Source: Pseudobdellovibrionaceae bacterium (GTDB lineage Bacteria > Bdellovibrionota > Bdellovibrionia > Bdellovibrionales > JAMPXM01). From it: DNA of 64,000 nucleotides. Where the stretch lies: the NCBI GenBank assembly GCA_021463345.1, contig JAJTYM010000003.1, forward strand, positions 1 through 64,000. Direction: 5' to 3'. Below, piece by piece: positions 8,189-15,959 of the stretch; within the stretch, counting starts at the first letter, position 1; every line of letters begins with the position of its first letter. The position numbers were made by a program, and so were the translations under genes. The notes below the pieces were generated by a model. That model did not search any database, was not told where the DNA came from, and saw nothing but the letters and a program-made list of their open reading frames with translations.

Positions 8189-8966
8189 GGATCACCTGGC
8201 CGGTACGCTCGCTCCATCGCCACAACAGGAAAATATCGGACGCCAAAACGATGAAGCTGTACCCTTCGCCGAGTTTCGCGCGGATCGAGGCGGGGTCGAA
8301 GTCGACCATTTGACTGCCGCAGCCGCGAACGTGTTTCTTTGCGGCGCCCACGACCCGACTCGCTGCCTGTTTCAGCTTCGGATGTTCGATTTCGCCCGGA
8401 ATGCCGAGCGAACCGGAAAGGTCGTACGGCCCGACCATTACGGCATCGATGTCGTCACACGCCAAGATCTTTTCGATGCTCTCGACGCCCTCGAGAGACT
8501 CAATCTGGGCGATGATGACACTCGAATCGTTCCAGTCGCGTACGTATTCATCGAAATCGAATCCGTAGTTCTGCCCGCGGTTGATGCCGAAACTGCGCTT
8601 GCCCTTGGGCGGATACTTGATCCACTCGACTAGTTTCGAGACCTGCTCTGGGTTTTCCACCATCGGGACGATGATGCCATCGGCGCCCGAGTCGAGCAGG
8701 CGCTTGATCATCTCCATCGAGTGCGAAGCGATGCGCGGCAAACACAACGAGCCGCCGGCTTGAGCCGCCGCAATGATGCGTTGGCTCTGCTGGAAGCTAG
8801 TCGTGCCGTGTTCGATGTCAATGCCGATGAAATCGAAGCGCGCGTTGGTGAACGCCTCGGTGATTTGCGGGTCGCCGAGCGACGTCCAACCGGCGAATAC
8901 CGGCGCCCGGTTGCGCAGCTTTTTCTTCAAGGCATTGCGGCGGGCGAACAGTTCGGACGTTTTCAT
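8166..8966 (-). CDS. HpcH/HpaI-family pyruvate aldolase
   Basis: A 266-residue class II (divalent-metal) aldolase of the HpcH/HpaI family. Visible residues are D50-x-E52-H53 with the catalytic histidine, R78 in the LPRIA strand, metal ligand E156 in QIES and metal ligand D182 in PYDLSGSLG. Enzymes of this family join or cleave pyruvate and an aldehyde, giving 2-keto-3-deoxy acids. The gene sits between a GmhA-like isomerase and a HAD phosphatase and shares the cassette with a KdsB-like cytidylyltransferase. Synthesis of an ulosonic acid, rather than catabolism, is therefore a reasonable inference. No aromatic-catabolism genes are near. Confidence 0.8.
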   Translation of the reverse strand: MKTSELFARRNALKKKLRNRAPVFAGWTSLGDPQITEAFTNARFDFIGIDIEHGTTSFQQSQRIIAAAQAGGSLCLPRIASHSMEMIKRLLDSGADGIIVPMVENPEQVSKLVEWIKYPPKGKRSFGINRGQNYGFDFDEYVRDWNDSSVIIAQIESLEGVESIEKILACDDIDAVMVGPYDLSGSLGIPGEIEHPKLKQAASRVVGAAKKHVRGCGSQMVDFDPASIRAKLGEGYSFIVLASDIFLLWRWSERTGQVIRDVTEGK

Positions 8967-8982
8967 TGGCTCTCCCCTTCGA

Positions 8983-9609
8983 TTAAACGCGGGCCTGCGG
9001 TTGGACAGCGCCCTTGTCGATCGATTCCCACTTGTTCGACATCGCCATCAGGCGCGGGTCGGAAACGAGCATGTGCCAGATCACGCCTTGCCAAGCCTCG
9101 GCCTGGGGAGTGATTTGATCTTGGGAGATCGTGGGGATAATCACGCAAGCGTCGGCGACTTTCGCCGTGAATCCGCCATCGCGGCCGACGATGCCGAGGA
9201 TCTTCGCGTCGCGCTCCTTTGCGAGTTCCATCGCGTGCACGAGGTTCGCGCTCACGTTCTTTTCTTTGTTGCCGCCGCCGACGCTGAAAATCATCAGCGT
9301 GTCGTTCGAATTTAGGCGGCTCACGCGGAGCCATTCCGAGAATACCGTGTGCCAACCCTCGTCGTTCGTGCGCGCCGTGAGCTCGGCCACGTTGTCGACC
9401 GGGGCGTAGGCTTCGATGCCGCAGATCTTGCGGAAGTCGTTGACCGCATGCGTGCAGTTTGCCGCCGATCCGCCGACGCCAAGGATAAAAAGGCGGCCGC
9501 CCTTTTCACGGGTCTGGATCAATACCGACATCATCTTCTCGACTTGGTCTAGGTTCACGGTGTTCGCGATTTTGCAGACGTTTTCGAGATAAACCTTCGG
9601 GTAGTTCAT
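8983..9609 (-). CDS. SIS-domain sugar-phosphate isomerase, GmhA-like
   Basis: A 208-residue single SIS-domain protein related to sedoheptulose-7-phosphate isomerase (GmhA). GVGGS at 44-48 is the phosphate loop, and TPQAEAWQGVIWHM near 166-179 corresponds to the C-terminal active-site helix. Residues differ from classical GmhA: THAVNDF replaces the usual helix with conserved histidine and glutamate, and the Q-x-x-H pattern is altered, so substrate or chemistry may differ. The likely reaction is keto-aldo isomerisation of a sugar phosphate. No GmhB, HldE or HldD equivalent is adjacent, which argues against ordinary ADP/GDP-heptose synthesis. It sits 16 bases upstream of the aldolase gene. Confidence 0.75.
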   Translation of the reverse strand: MNYPKVYLENVCKIANTVNLDQVEKMMSVLIQTREKGGRLFILGVGGSAANCTHAVNDFRKICGIEAYAPVDNVAELTARTNDEGWHTVFSEWLRVSRLNSNDTLMIFSVGGGNKEKNVSANLVHAMELAKERDAKILGIVGRDGGFTAKVADACVIIPTISQDQITPQAEAWQGVIWHMLVSDPRLMAMSNKWESIDKGAVQPQARV

Positions 9610-9631
9610 AAAGGTCTCCTATTACTCAATT

Positions 9632-10627
9632 TCAAGCTTTGCGAAGCACGGCGCGCCCCTGAGAGCTCAACCCGTGCGACTGCAGGAAGGTTTGGAAGTC
9701 GTAAGTGAAGCGCGGGTCCTGCGCGCGCGTTTCGACGAGGTATTTGGCGAATGGCGGAATTTCCGCGCCGGCCCTGTGCCCGCGAAGGACGTTTTGAAGA
9801 TCCAAGACGCCGGGCGTGCTGAGCTCGACCACCTCAAGACCCGCTTTCGCCGCCAAAATTTTCATTCCCTCAATCGACAGCAAGCTCAAACGCTCCGGCG
9901 GAAGCATCGCTTCCGACGCCGCACCAAGGGTCAGCACGTCGAAGCCGGTCGAAAGAGTCGTCGTAATGAAGCAAAGGCCGCCTTTGGCCAAGTGCTGGGA
10001 AGCCCATTGCAGAGTCGCGAGCGGATTCTCCACTCGGCCGAGAGCCTCGATCAAGCAAACGGCGTCGTAAATACCCGCGGAGTCAAGCAAGTCGACGGCC
10101 CCTTCGCAAGACGGCTGAAGCGATAGATCGAACATGGGCTCGACAAACCGCATTTGCAGCCGCGGGTTCTCTTTCAACGTTTCCCAAAATCCCCAGCTCG
10201 CGGCGTCAAGCTCGACGACCCTCAACGGACGACCGACCACGCCGGTCTCGGCAAGGAACGTCTCGACCCAGTCCTTAAGAGGCTCAAGGATCTTTTCGTG
10301 GCGCACGGACGCCGTTTCTTTCCATATGTCTTGCAGCCAAAACCGACGCGCGGCGGAGTCTTTGAAAAACCTCAACAAGCGGTCCTGCGAAGGCCGCTTC
10401 GGCACGTACACGGTCGCGCACGAACCGCACTTGGCGAACTCAAAACTCATTTTCGCAGCGTACGCCTGTTTCTGCGACGATCCGCAGGCTGGGCAATCGA
10501 CCGACTTCATCGTTTCGCCGGCGAGCGCCTTGGCGTCCGCTTCGAGCATGTTCAGGTACTTGCCGAGAAGCGCGTTCGGCTTGATGTCGGTTCCCGCGAG
10601 ATCGCTGTGAAAAGTCGAGAATTCCAT
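9632..10627 (-). CDS. Zinc-ribbon class I methyltransferase (sugar C-methyltransferase-like)
   Basis: A 331-residue protein. An N-terminal four-cysteine zinc ribbon (CPACGSS...CGSCATVYVPKRP, about residues 45-75) precedes a Rossmann methyltransferase domain whose motif I is degenerate (VVELDAASWGF). A C-terminal helical region follows. This layout is shared with sugar C-methyltransferases and related enzymes of antibiotic and O-antigen pathways. The start is ATG at 10627, overlapping the Gfo/Idh stop by one base; an upstream in-frame start at 10684 is unlikely. Motif I lacks the usual GxGxG run, so catalytic competence should not be assumed. It could methylate, or merely bind, an intermediate of the cassette's sugar acid. 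Confidence 0.65.
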   Translation of the reverse strand: MEFSTFHSDLAGTDIKPNALLGKYLNMLEADAKALAGETMKSVDCPACGSSQKQAYAAKMSFEFAKCGSCATVYVPKRPSQDRLLRFFKDSAARRFWLQDIWKETASVRHEKILEPLKDWVETFLAETGVVGRPLRVVELDAASWGFWETLKENPRLQMRFVEPMFDLSLQPSCEGAVDLLDSAGIYDAVCLIEALGRVENPLATLQWASQHLAKGGLCFITTTLSTGFDVLTLGAASEAMLPPERLSLLSIEGMKILAAKAGLEVVELSTPGVLDLQNVLRGHRAGAEIPPFAKYLVETRAQDPRFTYDFQTFLQSHGLSSQGRAVLRKA

Positions 10628-11631
10628 TACTGACCTCCCAGACCGCTTTTGTAAGCGCGATCCACGATGCGCATCACGCGCCAAGCGTCGTCCGAGCTGC
10701 TTTCGGAAACCGGCGTGTTATTGACGATACATTCGGCGATCTTGTTCACTTCGATGTCCCAAGACATGTCGCGATCGAAGTAAGTGATTTCTTCTGACGG
10801 ATTTCCGACCGCGTCGGTTTCGTCTTCGAACTCGCGGCGCGCTACTTTAAGCGTTTCGCGGCCGTAGCTGCCTGTTTTCGACAGCAGGCCCTCGACAATC
10901 AGATAGCCGTGCTCGAGTCCGATCTCGATTTGGAACTTGTGTTTCCAAAGGGTCGCCGACGAGTGCAGCATGCCGTTTTGTCCGTTTTTGTTTTTGAGGA
11001 TCACGAAAGCGTTGTCCTCGACTTCGACGTTCCAGAACGAGTTGTTCACGAACGCCTTCACGTCCTCGAAATCGCCGCAGAAGTAGTTGAACAGGTCAAG
11101 CATGTGGATGCCCTGGTCGAGCAGGATGCCGCCGCCCGATACCTCGCGCTTGTTGCGCCAAGAAGCCGGAAAATTCTTGCCACCCGATTTCCCGTAAACG
11201 CCGCGCACCCAAAGCAGCTGACCGAATTTCCCCGACTCGATCAAGCGTTTCGCGCGTTGAATGCCGGGGTGATAACGGTGGTTAAAGCCGAACATAAGCT
11301 TCACGCCCGGGCTTTTTTTTTCCTGGTCACGCATCGCTTCGATGTCGGCGAGATTCCGGCCCGGTGGCTTTTCGGCGAAAACGTGCTTGCCGCGCTTCAG
11401 ACACTCGACCGTGAGCTCCGGAATCAAATTGTTCGGTGTGCAGACAAAGACGAGCTCGGCGTCATTTTTGAGCACATCTGTCGGATCGCTGGTGACGGCG
11501 AAATTCCCTTTAGGAAGACGCTTCGGGTCGGTCTCGCAGACCATGATAAGCTCGAGATCCTGATGGGCCTCGATGACCCGGCGGCGGATCTCGCCCATGT
11601 ACCCGTAACCGATGATAGCGGTGCGAATCAT
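10627..11631 (-). CDS. Gfo/Idh/MocA-family oxidoreductase
   Basis: A 334-residue NAD(P)-dependent sugar oxidoreductase. The Rossmann motif GYGYMG lies at 8-13, the catalytic EKP motif at 87-89 and the second catalytic site around DQGIH (histidine 176). Related enzymes oxidise or reduce sugar hydroxyls or ketones, including nucleotide sugars. It lies 4 bases downstream of the 2-hydroxyacid dehydrogenase gene and overlaps the methyltransferase start. A run of nine A on the coding strand (11313-11321) lies inside the gene without breaking the frame. It is not close enough in context to WbpB for a specific assignment. Confidence 0.75.
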   Translation of the reverse strand: MIRTAIIGYGYMGEIRRRVIEAHQDLELIMVCETDPKRLPKGNFAVTSDPTDVLKNDAELVFVCTPNNLIPELTVECLKRGKHVFAEKPPGRNLADIEAMRDQEKKSPGVKLMFGFNHRYHPGIQRAKRLIESGKFGQLLWVRGVYGKSGGKNFPASWRNKREVSGGGILLDQGIHMLDLFNYFCGDFEDVKAFVNNSFWNVEVEDNAFVILKNKNGQNGMLHSSATLWKHKFQIEIGLEHGYLIVEGLLSKTGSYGRETLKVARREFEDETDAVGNPSEEITYFDRDMSWDIEVNKIAECIVNNTPVSESSSDDAWRVMRIVDRAYKSGLGGQ

Positions 11632-11635
11632 TTCC

Positions 11636-12580
11636 CTATTTCCCTTCCTCGACCAATGCGTTCGTCAAACCCTCGATCGCCGCGCGCCCCATGTTGAGAA
11701 TCGCCTCTTGCGAGCTGCCGCCGACATGGGGCGTGCCGAAGAAGTTATCCAGCTTGAGCAGCGGCGAATCGCCGGCCGGTTCGTTCGCGAAAACATCCAT
11801 CGCGGCTCCTCCGAGCTTTCCCGAAGTCAGCGCCCGCAAGAGCGCCGCCTCGTCGACAATGCCTCCGCGGCTCGTGTTAATGAGCACGGCCGTCGGTTTC
11901 ATCTTCGCGAGCTCGGTTTCGCCAATGAGGTGATGGTTTTCTTTTGAATACGGAATATGAAGCGTAATGACATCGGCTTCGGCGTAAATTTGCTCTTTGG
12001 TCGCGAGCTCCGCCGACCAGGTGCGCGCCTTGGCGGAAACGTCTACCAAGTCGTTCACCAGCACCCGGCAGCCGAACGCCCTCAAAAGCACGAGCACTTC
12101 GGAGCCGATGAAGCCGCAACCGATCACGCCGACGGTTTTTCCTGAAAGATCAGTGCCGCCGAAGTTCTTCCACTCCCCACGCGCCATCTGGCGGGTCGAC
12201 AGCAAAACGTTGCGGAGCGCGCCCAGCATGAACGCGAGCGTGAGCTCGGCGACCGAGCGCCGGTTGACGCCGCCGATCCAGGCGAGCTTTTTGCCCGCGG
12301 ACTTGAGCGCCTCGATGTCGATGTTGTCCAAGCCCACACCGTACTTCGAGACGACCTTGAGCTGCGGCAAGCGCGCGATGCATTCGGAATTCAATTTTTC
12401 GAGAGCAAGGATCGCGCCGTCGTGGCCCGCCAAGAAGCAGACGAGCTGGTCGCCCACGAGCTGCAGCCCTTCGTCGTTGAACGTTACGCTTTCGAAACGC
12501 GCCTGCATCTCGGCACGCAGGACCGGATGGCGCGAGAACGTGCGCGAGGCGACGACGACTTTGTGCGGGAGTTTCGACAT
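11636..12580 (-). CDS. D-2-hydroxyacid dehydrogenase (SerA/phosphoglycerate dehydrogenase-like, short form)
   Basis: A 314-residue D-2-hydroxyacid dehydrogenase with the full catalytic set: NAD motif GCGFIG at 154-159, arginine 238 in the NTSRGG loop, glutamate 267 in FANEP and histidine 285 in TPHVGG. It has no C-terminal ACT or regulatory domain, unlike many SerA proteins, so serine synthesis is not the obvious role. Enzymes of this fold interconvert 2-keto and 2-hydroxy acids. In this cassette it may act on a keto-acid intermediate or product of the pyruvate aldolase. The start codon overlaps the stop of the cytidylyltransferase gene by one base. Confidence 0.75.
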   Translation of the reverse strand: MSKLPHKVVVASRTFSRHPVLRAEMQARFESVTFNDEGLQLVGDQLVCFLAGHDGAILALEKLNSECIARLPQLKVVSKYGVGLDNIDIEALKSAGKKLAWIGGVNRRSVAELTLAFMLGALRNVLLSTRQMARGEWKNFGGTDLSGKTVGVIGCGFIGSEVLVLLRAFGCRVLVNDLVDVSAKARTWSAELATKEQIYAEADVITLHIPYSKENHHLIGETELAKMKPTAVLINTSRGGIVDEAALLRALTSGKLGGAAMDVFANEPAGDSPLLKLDNFFGTPHVGGSSQEAILNMGRAAIEGLTNALVEEGK

Positions 12581-13371
12581 TAGCGCACGTTCCCCGAAGA
12601 GATGCTCTCGAGGATCCGTTTCTGTACGGGGTCGCCCATGATCGCCGCTTCTACGTCGGTGACCTGTGACGGCACGTCGACACCCTTGGTTTCCGAATCC
12701 GATACAACCGCTTGAACCGCGATGTCGTTTTCGAGCAAACGCAGGAGATCGATCGACTCTTGGATTTCCAGCGGAGTCATCTTCAGCTTCGTGAACTTGT
12801 GGAGCGTGTCCTTGCGGAACGCCATCAGGCCCGACTGTTTGTAATACGAGACCTGCTCGTTCACCTTGCGCCCCGGAATCCCGGCGCGCGAAAGGTACAA
12901 CATCTTACCGGACTGGCTTAAGACGGTTTTCACGATGTTGTCATTCGTAAGATCCGCGTGATCACGAATCGGATACACGAGGCAGGTGCACTGGATCGTG
13001 GGATCCGCCCAAAACGGCTCGATCAGGCGATTCAGAGGTTCCTCTAGCACCATCGGCTCGTCGCCTTGCACATTGATCACGATATCAGCGACTAGCTTTT
13101 GCGCGGCCTCTTCAATCCGCTCGGTCGCGCGTTCGTGTTTGTCGGACGTCATAGCGACACGGCCGCCGGCAGCCTCGACGACCTGTTGGATTTCTTTGTC
13201 ACAAGTCGCGACGATTACGTCGTGGATGCGGGTCATTTTCTCCACGCGACGACGCACGTGCTCGATCATTGGCAGACCGAGGATTGAGACGAGCGGTTTG
13301 CCGGGATAGCGAGACGACCCCATTCGCGCGGGAAGGACAGCTGCGACTCTCGGCGTTTTCTCAGTCGTCAT
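12580..13371 (-). CDS. KdsB-type CMP-ulosonate cytidylyltransferase
   Basis: A 263-residue nucleotidyltransferase closely following the CMP-KDO synthetase pattern: LPARMGSSRYPGKPL near residues 13-27, NVQGDEP at 100-106, a YLSRAGIPG loop, then an ESIDLLRLLENDIAV segment near the C-terminus. The family couples CTP to a 3-deoxy-2-ulosonic acid. ATG at 13371 overlaps the upstream SDR stop as ATGA. The usual GTDR motif reads ATER here. It may be the cell's KdsB, but no KdsA, KdsD or KdsC lies nearby. Its position in a cassette with an HpaI-type aldolase points to a different ulosonic acid. Confidence 0.75.
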   Translation of the reverse strand: MTTEKTPRVAAVLPARMGSSRYPGKPLVSILGLPMIEHVRRRVEKMTRIHDVIVATCDKEIQQVVEAAGGRVAMTSDKHERATERIEEAAQKLVADIVINVQGDEPMVLEEPLNRLIEPFWADPTIQCTCLVYPIRDHADLTNDNIVKTVLSQSGKMLYLSRAGIPGRKVNEQVSYYKQSGLMAFRKDTLHKFTKLKMTPLEIQESIDLLRLLENDIAVQAVVSDSETKGVDVPSQVTDVEAAIMGDPVQKRILESISSGNVR

Positions 13372-14132
13372 TGCGGCAGTACTCCGCAGTCGACGTTGAT
13401 ACACTGGCCAGTGATCGCGGAAGCTCCTTCAGAAGCCAGGTAAACGCAAGATGCGCCGACCTCCGAGCCCCGAGGCAGACGTTTAAGCGCCGCCTGTGAG
13501 CCCGCGAACGAGGTAAGGTACACGTCAACGGCTTGGCCGGCCGCAGGTGAGTGCGGATCCTTCAGGCTTTCGACGATAGTTTCTGTTACGACGTAGACTG
13601 GGCAAACGGCATTGACACGAATCCCACGTGATCCAAGTTCTTTCGCAAGCGACTGGGTGAGCCCGTTCACTCCGAACTTGGCCGCGCAGTACGCGGAGTT
13701 GTTGGCGCTTCCCCGCTTGCCGGCGAGACTCGAAATGTTGACGATCGCTCCGCCCGCTTTCATTACGGCGGCGGAGGCCTTCATGCCCCAAAAAACGCCC
13801 GAGAGGTTCGTTTCGATCATCATCGACCAAAAAGCGGGGTCGATATCTTCGACCGGGCGCCATTGCGAGACACCCGCGTTGTTGACGTAAACGTCGACCC
13901 GGCCGGTGACATCGAGTGCCGCTTGAACAAAGCCTTTGTGGTCGTCGGGCTTCGTGACGTCCATTTTGACGAAGTGGGCATTCGGGCCGAGGTCTTTGAC
14001 TGCGGGGGTTTCAGTACGGGCACCGACAAAAACTGTGTAGCCCGCCTCCGCAAACGCTCGCGCCACATCGGCGCCGATTCCACGCGTGCCGCCGGTTACC
14101 AGAGCGGTTTTTGTCGAGTTGACGTGCTGCAT
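13368..14132 (-). CDS. Classical short-chain dehydrogenase/reductase
   Basis: A 254-residue classical SDR with cofactor motif TGGTRGIG at 13-20, NNAG at 84-87, catalytic serine in NISS (132-135), and Y148-x-x-x-K152. It oxidises or reduces a hydroxyl/keto group using NAD(P)H; the substrate is unknown. It is the second gene of the minus-strand cassette, 34 bases after the SDR at 14167-14961 and overlapping the KdsB-like gene by 4 bases. Two SDRs, a Gfo/Idh enzyme and a 2-hydroxyacid dehydrogenase in one operon suggest several redox adjustments of the same sugar. Confidence 0.8.
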   Translation of the reverse strand: MQHVNSTKTALVTGGTRGIGADVARAFAEAGYTVFVGARTETPAVKDLGPNAHFVKMDVTKPDDHKGFVQAALDVTGRVDVYVNNAGVSQWRPVEDIDPAFWSMMIETNLSGVFWGMKASAAVMKAGGAIVNISSLAGKRGSANNSAYCAAKFGVNGLTQSLAKELGSRGIRVNAVCPVYVVTETIVESLKDPHSPAAGQAVDVYLTSFAGSQAALKRLPRGSEVGASCVYLASEGASAITGQCINVDCGVLPQ

Positions 14133-14166
14133 GAGGTTCCTTTTGTACGAAGCGTCCGAGGGGGAG

Positions 14167-14961
14167 TCAAATCGTCATGGCGGTAAATCCGCCATCGACG
14201 GTGATCATGGCGCCGGTCACGAACGTCGCCGCCTCCGACGCAAGCCAAAGCGTCGCACCCACTAACTCATCAGCCTCTCCATAGCGGCCCATAGGGGTGT
14301 GGCCCAGGATTGCCCGCTCGCGATCAGCCGTAATGAAGTTCTTGCGGCTCCACTGTGTGGGGAAAAAACCAGGACGCAGCGCGTTGACGCGTACGCCTTT
14401 CGGCGCCCACTCACGAGCGATATTTTGGGTCAGGTTATAAATCCCGGCCTTAGCGACCGAATACGTGAACGCTTTGGACAGCGGCGGACCTGCCGAGGCC
14501 GAGCTGATGTTGATGATCGAGCCGCGGCCCTCTTTCAGCATGTGCGCGCCGAAAACCTGACAGCCGAATAGCGTACCCTTGAGGTGCACGGCCATGATCG
14601 AGTCCCATTCGGCCTCGGAAATTTCCATTACCGGCGTAGGCGCGTTGATCCCCGCGCCGTTTACCAAGGTGTCCACGCGGCCCCAACGCTCCATCGTGGC
14701 GGAAAGCGCCTTTTCGAACTCGGTCTTGTGAATCACCTCGACCGCAAGCGCGAAGGCTTCGCCGCCTTCTTTGGTGATCTCGTCTGCTACGGCTTGAGCT
14801 TTTTCCAGCTCGCGATCGAAGACTCCGACTTTGCAACCGGCCCTGCCAAAACCATGCGCCATGGCTCCGCAGAGCAGCCCCCCCGCTCCGGTAAGGACCA
14901 CGACTTTGCCATCGAGGCGGAACAAATCCGAGAGGTATTGAGCCGAGCTGGACGACGTCAT
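14167..14961 (-). CDS. Short-chain dehydrogenase/reductase, sugar-acid reductase-like
   Basis: A 264-residue SDR. The cofactor loop TGAGGLLCGAMA at 24-35 deviates from the classical TGxxxGxG spacing in the way seen in SDRs annotated as gluconate 5-dehydrogenase or D-mannonate/fructuronate oxidoreductase. The catalytic serine lies in NISS (151-154), with Y167 and K171. A keto-sugar acid is therefore a plausible substrate, which suits an ulosonic-acid cassette. This is the first gene of the minus-strand operon, and its upstream region is shared with the divergent transaldolase-like gene. Confidence 0.75.
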   Translation of the reverse strand: MTSSSSAQYLSDLFRLDGKVVVLTGAGGLLCGAMAHGFGRAGCKVGVFDRELEKAQAVADEITKEGGEAFALAVEVIHKTEFEKALSATMERWGRVDTLVNGAGINAPTPVMEISEAEWDSIMAVHLKGTLFGCQVFGAHMLKEGRGSIINISSASAGPPLSKAFTYSVAKAGIYNLTQNIAREWAPKGVRVNALRPGFFPTQWSRKNFITADRERAILGHTPMGRYGEADELVGATLWLASEAATFVTGAMITVDGGFTAMTI

Positions 14962-15162
14962 TCGTAGCCCCCTTATGGGATCGCTGCCATGAGATTTGGC
15001 CTCGCAGGCTACATCAGGGGCCGGGTGCCGACAACTCCAACCGCGACCCGTCGTGTCCTACAGACACCCTCTGAAAACCGCTTGGGCAAAAGCTCCTCGG
15101 ACGAGTGAGATTTGGCTCCGCGTTAGGCAGGCCCGAGCCCAGGCGAACCCATAGCAACGGAT

Positions 15163-15192
15163 TTGACGAGTCCCGTAGGTACCTCGTACTCT
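15163..15192 (+). promoter_or_regulatory. Possible sigma70-type promoter for the transaldolase-like gene
   Basis: TTGACG at 15163-15168 and TACTCT at 15187-15192 are separated by 18 bases, about 37 bases before the ATG at 15229, in a 267-base divergent intergenic region. The -35 box is close to consensus and the -10 box is weak. No clear promoter was seen for the divergent SDR gene, nor any other element in this region. Confidence 0.35.
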
Positions 15193-15228
15193 CTCGCCCA
15201 TCCGACAACCCGTATTGCAAAGGTGAAT

Positions 15229-15945
15229 ATGGCGACTCTTCCCCAGCTCCGCGTGGCAATTTATGCCGATGGCGCGAACAAAGCCGACATCCTCCGCGTT
15301 TACCGCGAAGGCGTCGTAAAAGGCTTCACGACCAACCCGACCCTGATGGCGAAAGTCGGCCTGACCGATTATGCGGCGTTCGCGAAAGGCGTGCTGAGCG
15401 AAGTGAAAGACCTCCCGTTTTCGTTCGAAGTGTTTTCGGACGAGTGGGACGAAATGGAGCGCCAGGCGCTGATCATCAAGTCGTGGGGCGCGAACGTGAA
15501 CGTGAAGATCCCGATCACGAACACGAAAGGCGAGCCCGCGCTGAAGCTGATTCGCCGCTTACTGGACCAGGGCATGAAGCTCAACGTCACCGCGATGCTG
15601 ACGCAGGAACAGATTACGGGCCTGCGCGAGATCCTCAAGCCCCAAGACGACGTCATCGTCTCGATTTTCGCCGGCCGCATCGCCGACACGGGCCTCGATC
15701 CGATGCCGATCATGAAGCACGCGGTAAAAGACTACGCCGATCTGCCCAGCTCGAAGGTCCTCTGGGCGAGCCCGCGCGAAGTCCTCAACATCTATCAGGC
15801 CGACGAATGCGGCTGCCACATCATCACGGCGACGCCGGATCTCATCGACAAACTGAATCTCTACAAAAAAGATTTGAATCAGTACTCGCTTGATACGGTC
15901 CAGATGTTCTATCGGGACGCACAGAAGGCGGGATTCCGGCTCTAA
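15229..15945 (+). CDS. Transaldolase/fructose-6-phosphate aldolase-family protein
   Basis: A 238-residue small transaldolase-family protein. TTNP at 34-37 and the Schiff-base lysine K93 in NVKIPIT are both present, followed by the TAMLTQEQ strand expected after the active site. Length matches the short TalC/FSA-type proteins rather than long TalB. ATG at 15229 has an AAAGGTG ribosome site just upstream, so longer versions are unlikely. It is transcribed divergently from the sugar-acid cassette and could supply the sugar phosphate that the SIS isomerase, phosphatase and aldolase then use. That link rests on position and chemistry, not on direct evidence. Confidence 0.75.
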   Translation: MATLPQLRVAIYADGANKADILRVYREGVVKGFTTNPTLMAKVGLTDYAAFAKGVLSEVKDLPFSFEVFSDEWDEMERQALIIKSWGANVNVKIPITNTKGEPALKLIRRLLDQGMKLNVTAMLTQEQITGLREILKPQDDVIVSIFAGRIADTGLDPMPIMKHAVKDYADLPSSKVLWASPREVLNIYQADECGCHIITATPDLIDKLNLYKKDLNQYSLDTVQMFYRDAQKAGFRL

Positions 15946-15959
15946 AGGCCGACTCCGAG

